Below, one piece after another: positions 6,693 through 15,693 of a stretch of 47,057 bases of DNA (positions are counted from its first letter, which is position 1; the number at the start of each line of letters is the position of its first letter). The position numbers and the translations under genes are program-made. The notes beneath the pieces were generated by a model, which saw only the letters and a list, made by a program, of their open reading frames with translations, made no database searches and was not told the DNA's origin. The DNA lies in NCBI GenBank assembly GCA_021813905.1, contig JAKAJH010000024.1, positions 1 through 47,057 of the forward strand, written 5' to 3'. The stretch is from Bacteroidota bacterium. GTDB taxonomy: Bacteria > Bacteroidota > Ignavibacteria > UBA10030.

Positions 6693-7724
6693 CTACGCCT
6701 TCGCGACCGCGCGAACCCGCTCGGCTTCCACCTGGCGATACAGCGCGATCTCGCTTCCGTAGAATCCCGCCTTGAGCGTCAGGCGCAGGATCATGTACAC
6801 CTGCTGCAGCGCGAAGACGCCCATGATGGACCACCAGGTACTCTGTGCAAACATCCCTTCGACCACGGCGTAGAGGCCCATCAGGGCGAGACCGATCAGC
6901 CAGAGGGTGAAGAAGAGGGGAAACGTGCGCCCGAAACGACTGACGGTGAAGACAAGACCCGCGCCGAAGGCCGCAATGGCGCTGACCCGATCATCCGCGA
7001 CGAGCATGATCTTGGCGTAATCGAGACACAGCACGACGACGGCGATGAGGAATGCCATGACGGCGTTCTTGATGAGATAGAAGATGAACGGCGTCATCTC
7101 GGACGGCTCGTTGGCCGTCCAGAGTGCGATCGCGTGCTGCGCCCAGTCGCCGATGTAGTGGAAGAGCAATGCGCTGACGAGCAGTCCGATGAGCGCCAAT
7201 CGGATGAACCGGCCGAAGAATCGTCCCCCATCCGAAATGAATTCCGCGATTGTGACCGGATAGCCGCTCCAGTACGCGTTGACGAACCCGCCCGCGAGAA
7301 GCGAACCGACGGCGGCATAGACAAGCGTCAACAGCGTCAGCAGGCTCATGCCGCTGAAGTTGAGCCGAAGCGATGTCACAGCTCCGACGAGAAATCCCCC
7401 CACGGAAGTCACCACGCCGCCGGAGAGCAGACGGTCACCGAACTGCATGAACGGACCGGCGCCGAAGATCGAGTAGTCGAGCATCCGGGCGATCTCGTTA
7501 TTCCGCTCTTCGTACCGGAATGTCTGCCACCAGTTCTCGTCCGTGCGCTGCAGAAGCAGCTCCTCGCGCTGCGTGTCGGCCACCGACCGGCCGATAAGAT
7601 TCATCATCGGCACGGCCAGCACCATGCCGAACGCCAGATTGACCAGCCACGCAAAGATGACAAGCCGCTTGTTCCGCAGCACCGCGCCGAATCCGTCCAC
7701 CATGAACCGAAATGTCTTCATCAT
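6693..7724 (-). CDS. Multi-pass membrane protein of unknown function
   Basis: The protein has 343 residues and about six hydrophobic segments: ~20-45, 95-130 in part, 135-160, 175-200, 225-250 and 275-325. It begins MMKTFRFMVDGFGAVLRNKR, a positively charged start followed by a membrane segment. The loop at ~45-90 carries charged residues (DTQREELLLQRTDENWWQTFRYEE) and is probably extracytoplasmic. No catalytic motif is visible and I do not recognise the family. It lies 20 bp downstream of the M1 peptidase on the same strand, so it is the last gene of that operon. A GGACGAG ribosome site precedes the start. Functional coupling to the peptidase is only an inference. Confidence 0.8.
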   Translation of the reverse strand: MMKTFRFMVDGFGAVLRNKRLVIFAWLVNLAFGMVLAVPMMNLIGRSVADTQREELLLQRTDENWWQTFRYEERNNEIARMLDYSIFGAGPFMQFGDRLLSGGVVTSVGGFLVGAVTSLRLNFSGMSLLTLLTLVYAAVGSLLAGGFVNAYWSGYPVTIAEFISDGGRFFGRFIRLALIGLLVSALLFHYIGDWAQHAIALWTANEPSEMTPFIFYLIKNAVMAFLIAVVVLCLDYAKIMLVADDRVSAIAAFGAGLVFTVSRFGRTFPLFFTLWLIGLALMGLYAVVEGMFAQSTWWSIMGVFALQQVYMILRLTLKAGFYGSEIALYRQVEAERVRAVAKA

Positions 7725-7744
7725 TCTCGTCCTTTCGTCCGGAT

Positions 7745-9886
7745 TCAGTTCCAGTACGTCATGATTTCAAGCGCGTTCTGCACCCAGAAGAGGAACTTCG
7801 ACGCGATCCTCCGGGTGGCGAGGGATCGGAATCCCGGCGGCCGCACGACCTGACTGTTGTTGTCCCAGTTGATGTCCATGACGAGCTTGTGGTCGGGATC
7901 GACCACGGCGGAGACGACCGGCACATCGGTCGGGTAGGAGTACTTCACCCACCGGTCGCGGCCGTCCCACGCTTCATGCCGCGTGGAGCCGTCCTCGAAC
8001 GTGATCAGAACCTCCACGGGCGCAATCGCTTCACCCTTGCGCGTGATGACGACCTCGCTCACGTATGCCGTCCGTGGCGCCTTCATGGCTGCGGAATCCA
8101 CGGGCCCGCCATTGGCATTGAAGACGCCCCGCGGCGGAGGAATTGCATTATTGTCGATGTGGTCGACCGCGTAGTCGAAGAGGTTCGAGCTGTACCAGGT
8201 GTTGTCGAAGAACCACTGCATGTTCTTTCCGGTCACTTCGTTGACCGTGTTGATGAAGTCCTGGCTCGTCGGGTGCTTGAACCGGTACCGGAATTGGTAC
8301 GTGCGCATCACGCGATACATCATCTCCTCGCCGAGATAGCGCTCGAGCGTCATCAGAGACATGGCGGGCTTGTGGTAGGAATTCAGCCCGTAGCTCTCGT
8401 TGTACTCCCATCCGCGTCGGGCCATGACGTCGTTCTTGCCCTGCATGCGGAGATAGGTGTTCTGCGACAGCAGTCCGTCCTCGTTGATGTCGCTGAAGAT
8501 CCACGGAATGCCGACGTAGCTTGCGGCACCCGACCCGCCGAAGTAGTACCGCACGGCCTTGAACGGCGGCCAGCCGGCGCGTATGACGCGGTCGGTGGAG
8601 TACGTGTTGAAGCCTTCGTCGAGCCACGCTTCCTCGAACTCGTTGTTGCCCACCATGCCGTACCAGAACTGATGACCGAACTCGTGCACGGTAACTCCCT
8701 CCGGAGATGATTGCTCCGCCGGAGCCAGCAGGTTCGTGCCGCCGGTGAAGAGCGTGGGATACTCCATGCCGCCGGAGCGGCTGCCGTTGGCCGGATCGAC
8801 GACCGTGACGGCGTCGTACGGATACTCGCCGTACCACTCGCCGTAATACCGGAGCGCCTTGAATGTTGCGTCGAAGTACCGGTCGACCATATTCTCGTGC
8901 TGCGGCTGCGTCAGCAGGATCACCTTCACGTCCTTCAACGGATGATGACGGTCGGATCGCTCGCCCGGTTCGAGCGTGCGATGGCTGAACGTGCGCACAT
9001 GCACGTTGAAGTCCGGTGCGGCGACCCAGGCGAAATCGTGTATGTCAGCCTGGACGAAACGATGCGTCGCGGTGCCGTTGGCGTTGGGAGTGATGGATTC
9101 CGGGATGCCGCCGGAGGCGCCGACGATGTACGACGACGGGACCGTGAGGTTCACGTCGTACACGCCGTAGTCGGCGAAGAACTCGGTGTGCGCGTGAAAT
9201 TGATGGCAGTTCCAGGCGCCCTTCCACCACACGCCGATCTTCGGGAACCACTGCCCGAAGAAGTGATACTGCCGGATGACGCCGGTGCGAGAGATCGGCA
9301 GCGGCTGCTTTGTCTCGAAGGCGAGCTTCAGGCGCATCGTGCGTCCGGGCGGGATGGGCCGGGGCGTCCGGAGCTGGCAGACGGTCTGATCGTCGGTGTT
9401 GTTGTCGTCCGGGTGGAGGTACGTCAGCGTCGGGAGGATGTCCACGTCGCCGCGCGGTGTTTCCCAGGCGGCGCTCGTGATGTTGGTGTAGCCGTAGTCC
9501 GACTCCTTCATGCCGGGACGGAGGCTCCAGCCGTTCTCGCGGGCGAACGTGCTGCGGTTGTTCTTCCACGCATTGTGATAGAGATGAAAAGGGAAGGATG
9601 ACTGATTGCGCCCGGTGGTGTTGCGCCATTCGAGAATCTCCGTGCCGCGCACGATGTTCGTGGCGGTGTCGAGCGTAACATCCATCGTGTAGTGGACGAT
9701 GCGATCGCTCGAGTCGGGGAGCACGAGATTCGCATCCCACGGCGGCGCGCCCTGCTCCAGCCGGGTCTGATGCGCGAGCGGGCGCAGGCGCTGGTCGGGT
9801 CCCGGAAGCCCGATGAAGGCGAACACCGAGACGATGGCGACGGCGAGGACGACGTACTCAATGATCGCAATGCGACGTGCGGACAT
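7745..9886 (-). CDS. M1 family metallopeptidase, membrane-anchored
   Basis: The protein has 713 residues and is a gluzincin aminopeptidase-type enzyme. An N-terminal hydrophobic segment (~10-28) after MSARRIA suggests a signal anchor, with the enzyme in the periplasm or outside. The zinc site is HEFGH at 401-405 with the third ligand E424 (NEFEEAWLDEG), the exact HExxH-x18-E spacing of M1. The substrate-binding GxMEN motif is changed to GGMEY (373-377). The tail lacks the long ERAP-like domain, so it is shorter than PepN (~870 aa) and resembles the M1 variants common in Bacteroidota. Spacing of 36 bp from the SGNH hydrolase and 20 bp to the membrane protein makes a three-gene operon. Confidence 0.93.
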   Translation of the reverse strand: MSARRIAIIEYVVLAVAIVSVFAFIGLPGPDQRLRPLAHQTRLEQGAPPWDANLVLPDSSDRIVHYTMDVTLDTATNIVRGTEILEWRNTTGRNQSSFPFHLYHNAWKNNRSTFARENGWSLRPGMKESDYGYTNITSAAWETPRGDVDILPTLTYLHPDDNNTDDQTVCQLRTPRPIPPGRTMRLKLAFETKQPLPISRTGVIRQYHFFGQWFPKIGVWWKGAWNCHQFHAHTEFFADYGVYDVNLTVPSSYIVGASGGIPESITPNANGTATHRFVQADIHDFAWVAAPDFNVHVRTFSHRTLEPGERSDRHHPLKDVKVILLTQPQHENMVDRYFDATFKALRYYGEWYGEYPYDAVTVVDPANGSRSGGMEYPTLFTGGTNLLAPAEQSSPEGVTVHEFGHQFWYGMVGNNEFEEAWLDEGFNTYSTDRVIRAGWPPFKAVRYYFGGSGAASYVGIPWIFSDINEDGLLSQNTYLRMQGKNDVMARRGWEYNESYGLNSYHKPAMSLMTLERYLGEEMMYRVMRTYQFRYRFKHPTSQDFINTVNEVTGKNMQWFFDNTWYSSNLFDYAVDHIDNNAIPPPRGVFNANGGPVDSAAMKAPRTAYVSEVVITRKGEAIAPVEVLITFEDGSTRHEAWDGRDRWVKYSYPTDVPVVSAVVDPDHKLVMDINWDNNSQVVRPPGFRSLATRRIASKFLFWVQNALEIMTYWN

Positions 9887-9922
9887 GGCGGATCCTGTCA
9901 GAATGAATGGGATGGTTCAGGT

Positions 9923-10549
9923 TCATGGTTGCGTCAGCCATGGATCGAGGAGCTCCGCCCAGCGGCGATAGCCGGGACCGTTCAGGTGGAGGCCGTCGAG
10001 GCTGAAGGCGGGAGAGAGTTGTCCGGTCGGGTCGGCGAATGCGGGATGCAGGTCGATCCACGCGCAGCCGAACGAGCGGGTGAGCGGCTCGAGCTCGCGG
10101 TTCAGTTCGCGGATGCGGGGATTCGGGCGCGTCGGGTCGTCGCGCGTGGGAAGAACGGACTGCACGGCGACGACGGCGGACGGCACCTGTGTCCGGATCC
10201 GGTGCAGGATCTCCTGCATGGCCGCGAGGATCTCGTCGTCCGAGTAGCCGAAGGCGAGATCGTTGGTGCCGAGCAAAATCCCTACGCGGTCGGGATGAAT
10301 GGAAAGGATGGATTCGTTCAGGCGGTCCAGGGCCGCTTTCGTCACATCGCCGGAGATGCCCCGATTGGCGAAGGAGTATTGGGGAAAGAATTCGTCGAAC
10401 GGGAAGCCCTCGGTGAGCGAATCGCCGAGCATTGCGATGATCGGACGGGAGTACGTCCGGCCGGCAAGCTCCTTGAACGTGCTGACGCGCTGGTACCAGT
10501 ACGGGGTGTAATCGAATTCCGGCATACGGCAGGCGGTAATATACGACAT
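9923..10549 (-). CDS. SGNH/GDSL-type hydrolase
   Basis: The protein has 208 residues from the ATG at 10549. A second ATG at 10525 (MPEFDYTPYW) is equally plausible because neither has a Shine-Dalgarno. All SGNH blocks are visible: GDSLTEG (block I, Ser nucleophile), NRGISGD (block II, Gly), LLGTNDL (block III, Asn) and DGLHLNGPGY (block V, Asp and His). The family includes esterases, thioesterases and acetylhydrolases acting on lipids or sugars. The sequence looks like the PAF-acetylhydrolase-like subgroup. There is no signal peptide, so it is probably cytoplasmic. It is the first gene of the operon with the M1 peptidase and is divergent from the BI-1 gene. Confidence 0.9.
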   Translation of the reverse strand: MSYITACRMPEFDYTPYWYQRVSTFKELAGRTYSRPIIAMLGDSLTEGFPFDEFFPQYSFANRGISGDVTKAALDRLNESILSIHPDRVGILLGTNDLAFGYSDDEILAAMQEILHRIRTQVPSAVVAVQSVLPTRDDPTRPNPRIRELNRELEPLTRSFGCAWIDLHPAFADPTGQLSPAFSLDGLHLNGPGYRRWAELLDPWLTQP

Positions 10550-10595
10550 CGGAAAGAGAGATATACAACGGAATACGGCCGACCGGTACCGTTTA

Positions 10596-10624
10596 TTGCA
10601 AACGCGCGTCTAACTGAGTATCTT
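10596..10624 (+). promoter_or_regulatory. Promoter of the Bax-inhibitor-1 family gene
   Basis: TTGCAA (10596-10601), a 17-bp spacer and TATCTT (10619-10624) predict a start near 10631 and a leader of about 19 nt containing the GAGGA ribosome site. Confidence 0.6.
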
Positions 10625-10649
10625 GGCACAGAACAATTCCGAGGAATCC

Positions 10650-11393
10650 ATGCGAACATCCAATCCGACACTGAAAGACAGTTCCTTTCAAAACCTTCCG
10701 ACAGTGACGTCGCCCGACGAGGCGATGACGCTGCAGGGAACGGTGACCAAAACGGCCATCCTGCTGTTCCTGGTGGTACTGCCGGCCATGTACATCTGGA
10801 ATCTCTCTGCCACCGGCGAAATGGGAAGCGCAGGACCGTGGATCATCGGCGGGTCGGTCGGCGGATTCATTCTGGCGCTGGTGACGGTGTTCCGCAAGCA
10901 ATGGTCCGCCATCACGGCGCCGCTGTATGCGATCTGCGAAGGCCTGGCGATCGGCGGCATATCGGCGGTGTTCGAGGCGGCGTATCCGGGCATCGTGTTT
11001 CAGGCGGTGTCGCTGACGTTCGGCACGCTCGTGGTCCTGCTGGTGGCATACACCTCCGGCTGGATCCGGCCGTCAGAGAATTTCAAGCTTGGCGTGGTGT
11101 CGGCCACAGGGGCCATTGCGCTGATTTACTTTGTAACGTTCGTGCTTCAGATGTTCGGCATCCGGGTTGGATTCATCAATGACGGCGGGATTCTCGGCAT
11201 CGCCTTCAGCCTGTTCGTGGTGGCGATCGCGGCGATGAACCTGGTGCTGGATTTTGATTTCATTGAGAAAGCATCGGAGCAAGGTGTGCCGAAGTACATG
11301 GAGTGGTACGGGGCCTTCGGTCTGATGGTCACGCTGATCTGGCTGTATCTTGAGATCCTGCGGCTTCTCGCGAAGACCCGCGGCCGGAAGTAA
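10650..11393 (+). CDS. Bax inhibitor-1/YccA family membrane protein
   Basis: The protein has 247 residues from the ATG at 10650, with GAGGA at 10641-10645. The upstream TTG at 10623 lies inside the -10 box and is not used. Seven hydrophobic segments follow a polar N-terminus. The pattern GGSVGGFILALVTVFRK, APLYAICEGLAIGGIS, IGIAFSLFVV and MNLVLDFDFIEK is that of the bacterial YccA/BI-1 group (Bax1-I). In that family a conserved acidic pair in the C-terminal segments is linked to pH-gated calcium leak; here the acidic residues are in LDFDFIE. The physiological role in bacteria is poorly defined. It is a single-gene unit with its own promoter and terminator. Confidence 0.9.
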   Translation: MRTSNPTLKDSSFQNLPTVTSPDEAMTLQGTVTKTAILLFLVVLPAMYIWNLSATGEMGSAGPWIIGGSVGGFILALVTVFRKQWSAITAPLYAICEGLAIGGISAVFEAAYPGIVFQAVSLTFGTLVVLLVAYTSGWIRPSENFKLGVVSATGAIALIYFVTFVLQMFGIRVGFINDGGILGIAFSLFVVAIAAMNLVLDFDFIEKASEQGVPKYMEWYGAFGLMVTLIWLYLEILRLLAKTRGRK

Positions 11394-11414
11394 CCGAAAG
11401 AGATGTGAACAACG

Positions 11415-11449
11415 AGCCCGCCTTCGGCAAGTCCGGATGCGGGCTTTCT
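11415..11449 (+). terminator. Rho-independent terminator after the BI-1 gene
   Basis: AGCCCGC (11415-11421) pairs with GCGGGCT, with an inner TCGG/CCGA-type extension, and is followed by TTCTATT. It lies about 20 bp after the BI-1 stop. Confidence 0.75.
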
Positions 11450-11553
11450 ATTGAAGAGAAGAATTGACAATTGATGCTCCTCGTCCGTACGTACCAAGGG
11501 CGCCCCAAGAACAGGCAGGCGCCCCAGGATGGTACAGCGAACCGATGTTCCGA

Positions 11554-14500
11554 TCACCGCAGCATGATCATCTTCCGGACGGCCGTGAAGTTGCCCGCCT
11601 TGAGCTGGTAGAAGTACACCCCGCTGGCGGCCGGCATGCCGAATTCCGTCCGTCCGTTCCACGTGACCGTGTACGTTCCGGCCGGAGAGACACGATCGAC
11701 CAGCGTGGCCACTTCCTGTCCGAGCAGATTGAACACCCGCAGTGTGACGTGGTTCTGCTGCGGCAGGGTGAAGTTGATCTGCGTCGTCGGGTTGAACGGG
11801 TTCGGATAATTCTGCGACAGCGAGTACTGCTCGGGGATCGCCGCCGGCTGATCCGTCACCCCCGTCGTGCTGGTAAGCGAGAAGCTCACGGTTCCCGGCA
11901 CCGGAGCACCGGAGGCATCATACGTTGCGCTGACCGACGTGGAGGTCGGCGTTTCGTAATCGATCCGGTCACTGCTGACCGTGTATGACCCCGGTGCGAG
12001 TCCGCTGATCGTGTAACTGCCCGAGGCATCCGTCACCGCATAGCCGGTCACCGTGCCGGTCCCGTCCGTCGCATAGACAAACGTTCCATCCACGCCCACC
12101 GTCGCGGCGGCTTTCTGCAGCCGTCCCACCGGTGCCGTCGTCGAGACCGTACCCTGGATATACGTGTAGCCGGATGCAGACACCGGGATCGGCCGGACCA
12201 TAATGTCGATGCCCGCAATGGCGGATCCGTTGACGCTGACGGTGGTGGCCTGCCGCCACCGCATGGTCGGTCCGGTCAGGCTGTAGAAGGAGGGCACGTA
12301 CCGGCCCAGCGGCATGGCGAGCACGTAGTAATCACCCGGCGGCAGATTGTCGAGCTCGTACCCTCCGGCCGTGTCACTTTCCGCAAAGAACGCGTCGGCC
12401 GGACCCGCCCCACTCCGACCGAATGCCACGATGCGCGCCGGAACGCCGACATTGGCCGTCGTATCCAGCACCGTGCCCGCGATAGTTCCGAGCGGGACCG
12501 GCGGGAGCGCGTGCAGCGTGAAGTTGATCTGCGTCGTGTCGGCGACCAGCGCCAGCGGATCGGCAGAGAGCAGGTCGCTTTCGTTGTTGTAGAAGAGCTT
12601 GAAGAATCCCTGTGCATACGCCAGACCGATGTACGATCCGCGCGGCAGGATCAGATGATATGCGCCGGTCGAATCCGTGGTCGTCCGGAACGCCGCTCGG
12701 GCATCACCGCTGAGCGCGAGTCCCAGTGACGGAGAAGCGTTCAACACATCACGGATGTTGTCGAGGTCGTGATCGCCGGGGGCGGGGTTCTTGGCGGAGT
12801 TCAGCAGATATTCCGCTCGTGTGAAGATCACCACCGCGCCCGGAATCGGTGCACCGAGCGTATCCGACACATTTCCGCTGACGGTGAAGAGCGGCACCGT
12901 GACCTCCCGTGCCTTCAGAATGAAATTCACCGTGACGACCGCCGAATCAGCCACGAGGATGGGATCGGCGTCGACCGGTGAATTCTTCTGGAAGTACCAC
13001 TGCCGCACATAGTCGCCGCGCAGGGCGGTGGCGCGCGCGATGTACGATCCCACATCAACATGATTGAAGCGGTACGTACCGGTGGAGTCGGTTGTCGCAG
13101 AGTATTCGAACGACATCACCGCGTCACGCTTGAACAGCTGTACGAGCGCGCGGATCGGCGTGCCGAGACTGTCGGTGACCGAACCGGTCACGATGCCGCT
13201 GGCTCCGGCCACGGCGATGCCATACTCCTGCCGTGCCATGCCGCCGCCGCTCGAATGGACCATCACCGTCACTTCGTACCAGCCGCGAACCGCGGGGGTC
13301 CACTGGACAAGACCGGACACGGAGTCGACGATCATGCCATACGGATGCTCGCCGAGCGCCCAATGGAATGTGGCCGTGGAATCGCTCGACGATGCTGCTG
13401 CCTGGTAGGTATAGAGTATTCCGACGCGAGCTTCACGCACAGGTGTCGAGACGATCGAGACACGATCGTGCGGTCCCCCTTCCATCACACGGAAGAGGAG
13501 CATGCATCGGTTGGTGGAGGCCACCTGGGCTTCCCCGCGCGCCTGCACCATGTACGCAAACGCGTTCGTTGCATTCAGCGGCGGTGTATCAATATACCAG
13601 CGATTGGTCGTGGAATCGATCGGCACGAAGTTCGCGGTCGAATCAACCTGCGTTGCGTTCGCGGCCAGGGCCACCCGGTACACGTAGTACTTCGAGGGAA
13701 TGAACTGCACCGGACTGTTCCACGCCAGCGCGACTCTGTTCTCCTCGGTGATCCGCGCCGTGAGCATGAACATCACCGGCAGATGCCTCCAGGGCACGAC
13801 CGAGACGTTGCTCCAGATCGTGTCGAGGCCCGCAATGCCGGCCACGCGGTACGCGAACGCGAACGCCGCCATGGCCGGAGAATCGGTCGCTTCGGTTGCC
13901 GTCAGACTGTCGATGCGGATCCAGCCGGCCGCGTTGATCTGCGCGGCGGTGTCCGTGATCGCATTCCGGTAGAGCAGGTAGTACGACGGGGATACCGTGG
14001 CGGCGGTGTTCCAGTGCAATTGAATGGAACCGCCGTCAAAGTCCGTGTACCCGGACAGCTCGATGGCATCATGCATCTGCACCACCGCGCCGTTGCTCTG
14101 CACGATCTGCCCGGCCGCCGTCCTTCCGCGGACCTGATAGAGGTAACTGAAGTTCCCGGCGGAGGCGCCGGTATCTTCATACGTCGTGGCCGTCGTCGAG
14201 TCGATCAGCAGCGGAACAGTCGCGACGAGAGTCATGCGTCGTGGATCGAACGGCGCTCGGTAGACGTAATACATCGTGAAGGTTGTGCCGGCCGGAGGGG
14301 TCCAATGCAGTGCCGGATATCCGGAGTCGTTGCGCGCTGCGTCGAGCCGGATGTACGGCGTCGTCGGTACCGGGCCGACAAGCACGGTGGCAACGTTCGA
14401 GCGGATCGGCAGTCCCGCCCCGATCACAGCCCAAACCTGATACGCGAAGATACCGGTGTGCGTCTGCGTGTACGCGTCGGCGTACGAAAGCTGCGCCGTG

Positions 14501-15360
14501 GAATCGATCAGCGTGGCCGACGCCGGATCGGGCATGTATTCCATCGACGAGGGCTGGGTGCGATAAATGTAGTACTTGATCACGGACACGAACGCGGGGG
14601 CGTCCCAGGCCAGCCGCGCCGTTCCGGAGGAGTCGACCCAAGCCCGCAGCCGGAATGTCTCCGGCGGTTCAGAAGACGGGACGTAGATGAACGCGAGATT
14701 GCTCAGCAAGCGGGCGCCGGTGGATGAGACCGCGACCAGGCGGTACGCATAGCTTCCTCCTTCACCCAACAGCGGCGGCATGTCCATGGCGGACGTGCTG
14801 GTCGCACCAAGGGAATCGATCCTCTCGAAGCGGGACGAATCGGGGATCACGCCCGTGGACGAAAGCGTGCCGCGGTACAGAAGATAGTAGCCGGCAGTGA
14901 ATCCAGCGGGGGCATCCCAGGCAAGCTGCACATGCGCGGAGTCTTCCAGCGTCGCGCGGAGATGAAACGCAAGGCTGCCCGCGTTGAAGTCAACGAAGAG
15001 CGGATTGCTCTTCATGGCTCCCATCATCGTGATTGCGATGACCCGGTAAGCGTATCCGCCGCTGTCCGGAGTTCCGGGCTGATCCGTGTAGGCGCGGAGG
15101 CTTGCACCGGTCGAATCGATCAGCGTGGGAGGCAACGAATCGAACGGGGCACCGGGAACAGGAATGTAGGTGCGGTAAATATAGTAGCGCAGCACGGTCA
15201 CCGTCGACGGGGCGCTCCACTCGAGATGAACCGTGCGCGTGGAATCCAGATATCCCGACAGCTGGAAATCGCCGGGCGGCGGCATTTGCGCCACCGCTGT
15301 TGCCGAGATCATCAGACCGGCAACAGCGAGAATGGTGCACAGAAGCATTTTCCTCAACAT
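11554..15360 (-). CDS. Large secreted FN3/carboxypeptidase-regulatory-like protein with T9SS sorting domain
   Basis: The protein has 1268 residues from the ATG at 15360, which has GGAGGAGG upstream. The longer frame to 15432 is not needed. A signal peptide (MLRKMLLCTILAVAG, cleavage near AVAQ) is followed by six FN3-like modules of ~100 aa. Each repeats a V.L.W..P...YY(I/L/V)YR pattern (~28-640). Then come an Ig/cadherin-like module ending GLVQWTPA and four CarboxypepD_reg-like beta sandwiches with GSVTDSLGTPI-, SGNVSDTLGAPI- and GTVLDTTANVGV-type starts. The last ~85 residues are a type A T9SS sorting domain (QNYPNPFNPTTQINFTLP, NLLGQEVATLVD, GVYFYQLKAG). Known for the family: such proteins are exported through type IX secretion and anchored at the cell surface. 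There is no catalytic domain; an adhesin or matrix role is inferred. It stands alone downstream of a 333-bp gap. Confidence 0.93.
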   Translation of the reverse strand: MLRKMLLCTILAVAGLMISATAVAQMPPPGDFQLSGYLDSTRTVHLEWSAPSTVTVLRYYIYRTYIPVPGAPFDSLPPTLIDSTGASLRAYTDQPGTPDSGGYAYRVIAITMMGAMKSNPLFVDFNAGSLAFHLRATLEDSAHVQLAWDAPAGFTAGYYLLYRGTLSSTGVIPDSSRFERIDSLGATSTSAMDMPPLLGEGGSYAYRLVAVSSTGARLLSNLAFIYVPSSEPPETFRLRAWVDSSGTARLAWDAPAFVSVIKYYIYRTQPSSMEYMPDPASATLIDSTAQLSYADAYTQTHTGIFAYQVWAVIGAGLPIRSNVATVLVGPVPTTPYIRLDAARNDSGYPALHWTPPAGTTFTMYYVYRAPFDPRRMTLVATVPLLIDSTTATTYEDTGASAGNFSYLYQVRGRTAAGQIVQSNGAVVQMHDAIELSGYTDFDGGSIQLHWNTAATVSPSYYLLYRNAITDTAAQINAAGWIRIDSLTATEATDSPAMAAFAFAYRVAGIAGLDTIWSNVSVVPWRHLPVMFMLTARITEENRVALAWNSPVQFIPSKYYVYRVALAANATQVDSTANFVPIDSTTNRWYIDTPPLNATNAFAYMVQARGEAQVASTNRCMLLFRVMEGGPHDRVSIVSTPVREARVGILYTYQAAASSSDSTATFHWALGEHPYGMIVDSVSGLVQWTPAVRGWYEVTVMVHSSGGGMARQEYGIAVAGASGIVTGSVTDSLGTPIRALVQLFKRDAVMSFEYSATTDSTGTYRFNHVDVGSYIARATALRGDYVRQWYFQKNSPVDADPILVADSAVVTVNFILKAREVTVPLFTVSGNVSDTLGAPIPGAVVIFTRAEYLLNSAKNPAPGDHDLDNIRDVLNASPSLGLALSGDARAAFRTTTDSTGAYHLILPRGSYIGLAYAQGFFKLFYNNESDLLSADPLALVADTTQINFTLHALPPVPLGTIAGTVLDTTANVGVPARIVAFGRSGAGPADAFFAESDTAGGYELDNLPPGDYYVLAMPLGRYVPSFYSLTGPTMRWRQATTVSVNGSAIAGIDIMVRPIPVSASGYTYIQGTVSTTAPVGRLQKAAATVGVDGTFVYATDGTGTVTGYAVTDASGSYTISGLAPGSYTVSSDRIDYETPTSTSVSATYDASGAPVPGTVSFSLTSTTGVTDQPAAIPEQYSLSQNYPNPFNPTTQINFTLPQQNHVTLRVFNLLGQEVATLVDRVSPAGTYTVTWNGRTEFGMPAASGVYFYQLKAGNFTAVRKMIMLR

Positions 15361-15693
15361 GGCTCCTCCTCCGTTTGTGGTTTCAACAATTTCGTGTACG
15401 GCAGAACGGACAGATACGGGCGGAATCCGCAACCCGTGGATACACCGAGTCGAATTTTTGACACAGGGCCAGGCCCGGCGGTTTCATGGCAACAAGATAG
15501 CTCCATTCTTCAAGGAAGATTGTGACCGAGAAGACATGAGGCCGCTGCGTGGGGGAGTTCGGAGAGAGAGAACAGGGATCAGATATCGGGGATTCCGGAG
15601 TGTTTTGCGGAGCGGCAAACCGCGAGACCCGATGGCGACAATTCCTTTACCGGTACACTGCCGTATTCATGCAACTTCTTGATCCGTGTCACG
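15361..15693 (-). other. 333-bp intergenic region upstream of the T9SS protein
   Basis: No gene can be supported. The minus strand has GGAGGAGG just before the start at 15360 and a TATCTT -10-like hexamer at 15499-15494. The hexamer 17 bp further up is CAATCT, a poor -35. An imperfect GTTTTGC/GGCAAAC hairpin lies at 15603-15621. A short minus frame overlaps the end of the DUF2851 gene and has no start signals. Confidence 0.4.

Noticed and set aside
11461-11489. GAATTGACAATTG with a TACGTA 18 bp further, plus strand
   Set aside because: The -35 looks good but the -10 is poor and there is no plus-strand gene downstream; it faces the end of the T9SS gene. Noted only as resembling the Pc -35 region.
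13060-14727. 555-residue plus-strand frame inside the large T9SS gene
   Set aside because: Arg-rich shadow opposite regular FN3 repeats, with no domain or start signals.
15603-15621. Imperfect hairpin GTTTTGC/GGCAAAC in the 333-bp gap
   Set aside because: The stem is short and mismatched and there is no T run on the strand where a terminator for the DUF2851 gene would be needed.
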